Origin: Bradyrhizobium sp. Leo170
Lineage (GTDB): Bacteria; Pseudomonadota; Alphaproteobacteria; Rhizobiales; Xanthobacteraceae
Direction of reading: 5' to 3'
Assembly (NCBI RefSeq): GCF_004296405.1
Contig: NZ_PSRR01000010.1
Span: forward strand, 1 to 63,957
Length of the DNA: 63,957 bases
Shown here piece after piece: positions 63,820 to 63,957 of this stretch. Made by a program: the position numbers and the translations under genes. Position 1 is the first letter of the stretch. Each line of letters opens with the position of its first letter. The notes beneath the pieces are model-generated. The model was not told the DNA's origin, searched no databases, and saw nothing but the letters and a program-made list of their open reading frames with translations.

Positions 63820-63957
63820 ATGTCCGCCCCAAGAGCAGTTTCCTCCATCAATGCAACGCGTTGCAGGGCTCGTTACGCCGCCCTTCTCGCCGGAGTGAGT
63901 ATTGCGGCGCTCTTCCTGTCCAGCCCGCAAGCGGCAGCGCGTCCGCTGGGTGGTTCG
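63820..63957 (+). CDS. Start of a large exported protein, truncated by the window end
   Basis: Only the first 46 codons are in the window: a basic N-region (MSAPRAVSSINATRCRARYA), a hydrophobic core (ALLAGVSIAALFLSSP) and a signal-peptidase site near QAAA, then RPLGGS. An AAGGAAT stretch precedes the ATG. By position after fecI/fecR it should be the regulated surface protein: a TonB receptor or, judging by the RPLGGS start that I recall from rhizobial exoproteins, a filamentous-haemagglutinin-like protein. That identification is tentative. Confidence 0.55.
   Translation, partial: MSAPRAVSSINATRCRARYAALLAGVSIAALFLSSPQAAARPLGGS

Overview
The window looks like chromosome of a high-GC alphaproteobacterium, most probably Bradyrhizobium or a close relative in the Nitrobacteraceae. 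The reasons are the many branched-chain-amino-acid-type (Liv) ABC transporters, the GntR/IclR/LacI-controlled catabolic islands, a nirK/norCBQD denitrification cluster with FixK/NnrR-type TTG-N8-CAA boxes, a FlgE-FlgK-FlgL hook set and several families of short palindromic repeats. No rRNA, tRNA, CRISPR array, transposase or phage gene was seen. This is assignment from protein and motif recognition only; no search was run.

Region 1 (1-11.6 kb): an AraC regulator, an orphan periplasmic binding protein, and a GntR-small protein-CobW GTPase operon read leftward. Divergent from the GntR gene is a tightly overlapping livHMGF transporter operon that continues into a dihydroorotase-like amidohydrolase, a binding protein and a second (ACMSD-like) amidohydrolase. 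This looks like an uptake-and-hydrolysis pathway for an unknown cyclic amide or related acid. Region 2 (11.6-20.4 kb): divergent katG/oxyR, a dienelactone-hydrolase/NTF2-like fusion protein, a LacI regulator facing a phytanoyl-CoA-dioxygenase-like gene across three phased operators, an MFS carrier with an apparent one-base deletion near its 3' end, and a VOC protein. Region 3 (20.6-29 kb): two catabolic islands. One is an IclR-ended operon (SCP2-like protein, alpha/beta hydrolase, binding protein, dehydrogenase). The other is a GntR-controlled tcuAB (tricarballylate dehydrogenase) operon with a small monooxygenase-like protein.

Region 4 (29-40.7 kb) is an amide island. An AmiC-like cytoplasmic binding protein and an ANTAR-domain protein are transcribed away from a long operon of amidase, acetamidase/formamidase and a complete Liv-type ABC transporter, with an SDR and a second amidase further downstream. 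About 270 nt of leader precede the first amidase, and an intrinsic terminator lies inside it. That is the arrangement expected if the ANTAR protein antiterminates on amide.

Region 5 (41-55.4 kb) is the denitrification island: norEF, norCBQD, hemN, nirV, nirK, an NnrR-like Crp/Fnr regulator and pseudoazurin, with accessory genes of unknown role (DUF1858, a 58-residue CC protein, a roughly 12-TM membrane protein, a double-DUF2249 protein and a MIP18/SufT-like protein). Six TTG-N8-CAA boxes lie in front of these units and tie them into one low-oxygen/NO regulon. No nos genes are present, so the visible pathway runs nitrite to NO to N2O.

Region 6 (55.5-63.9 kb): flgE, flgK and flgL behind a sigma-54-type promoter, then an unusual cell-surface-signalling set: a stand-alone STN domain fused to a TonB-C-like tail, a FecI-type sigma factor, FecR, and the start of an exported protein cut off by the window end.
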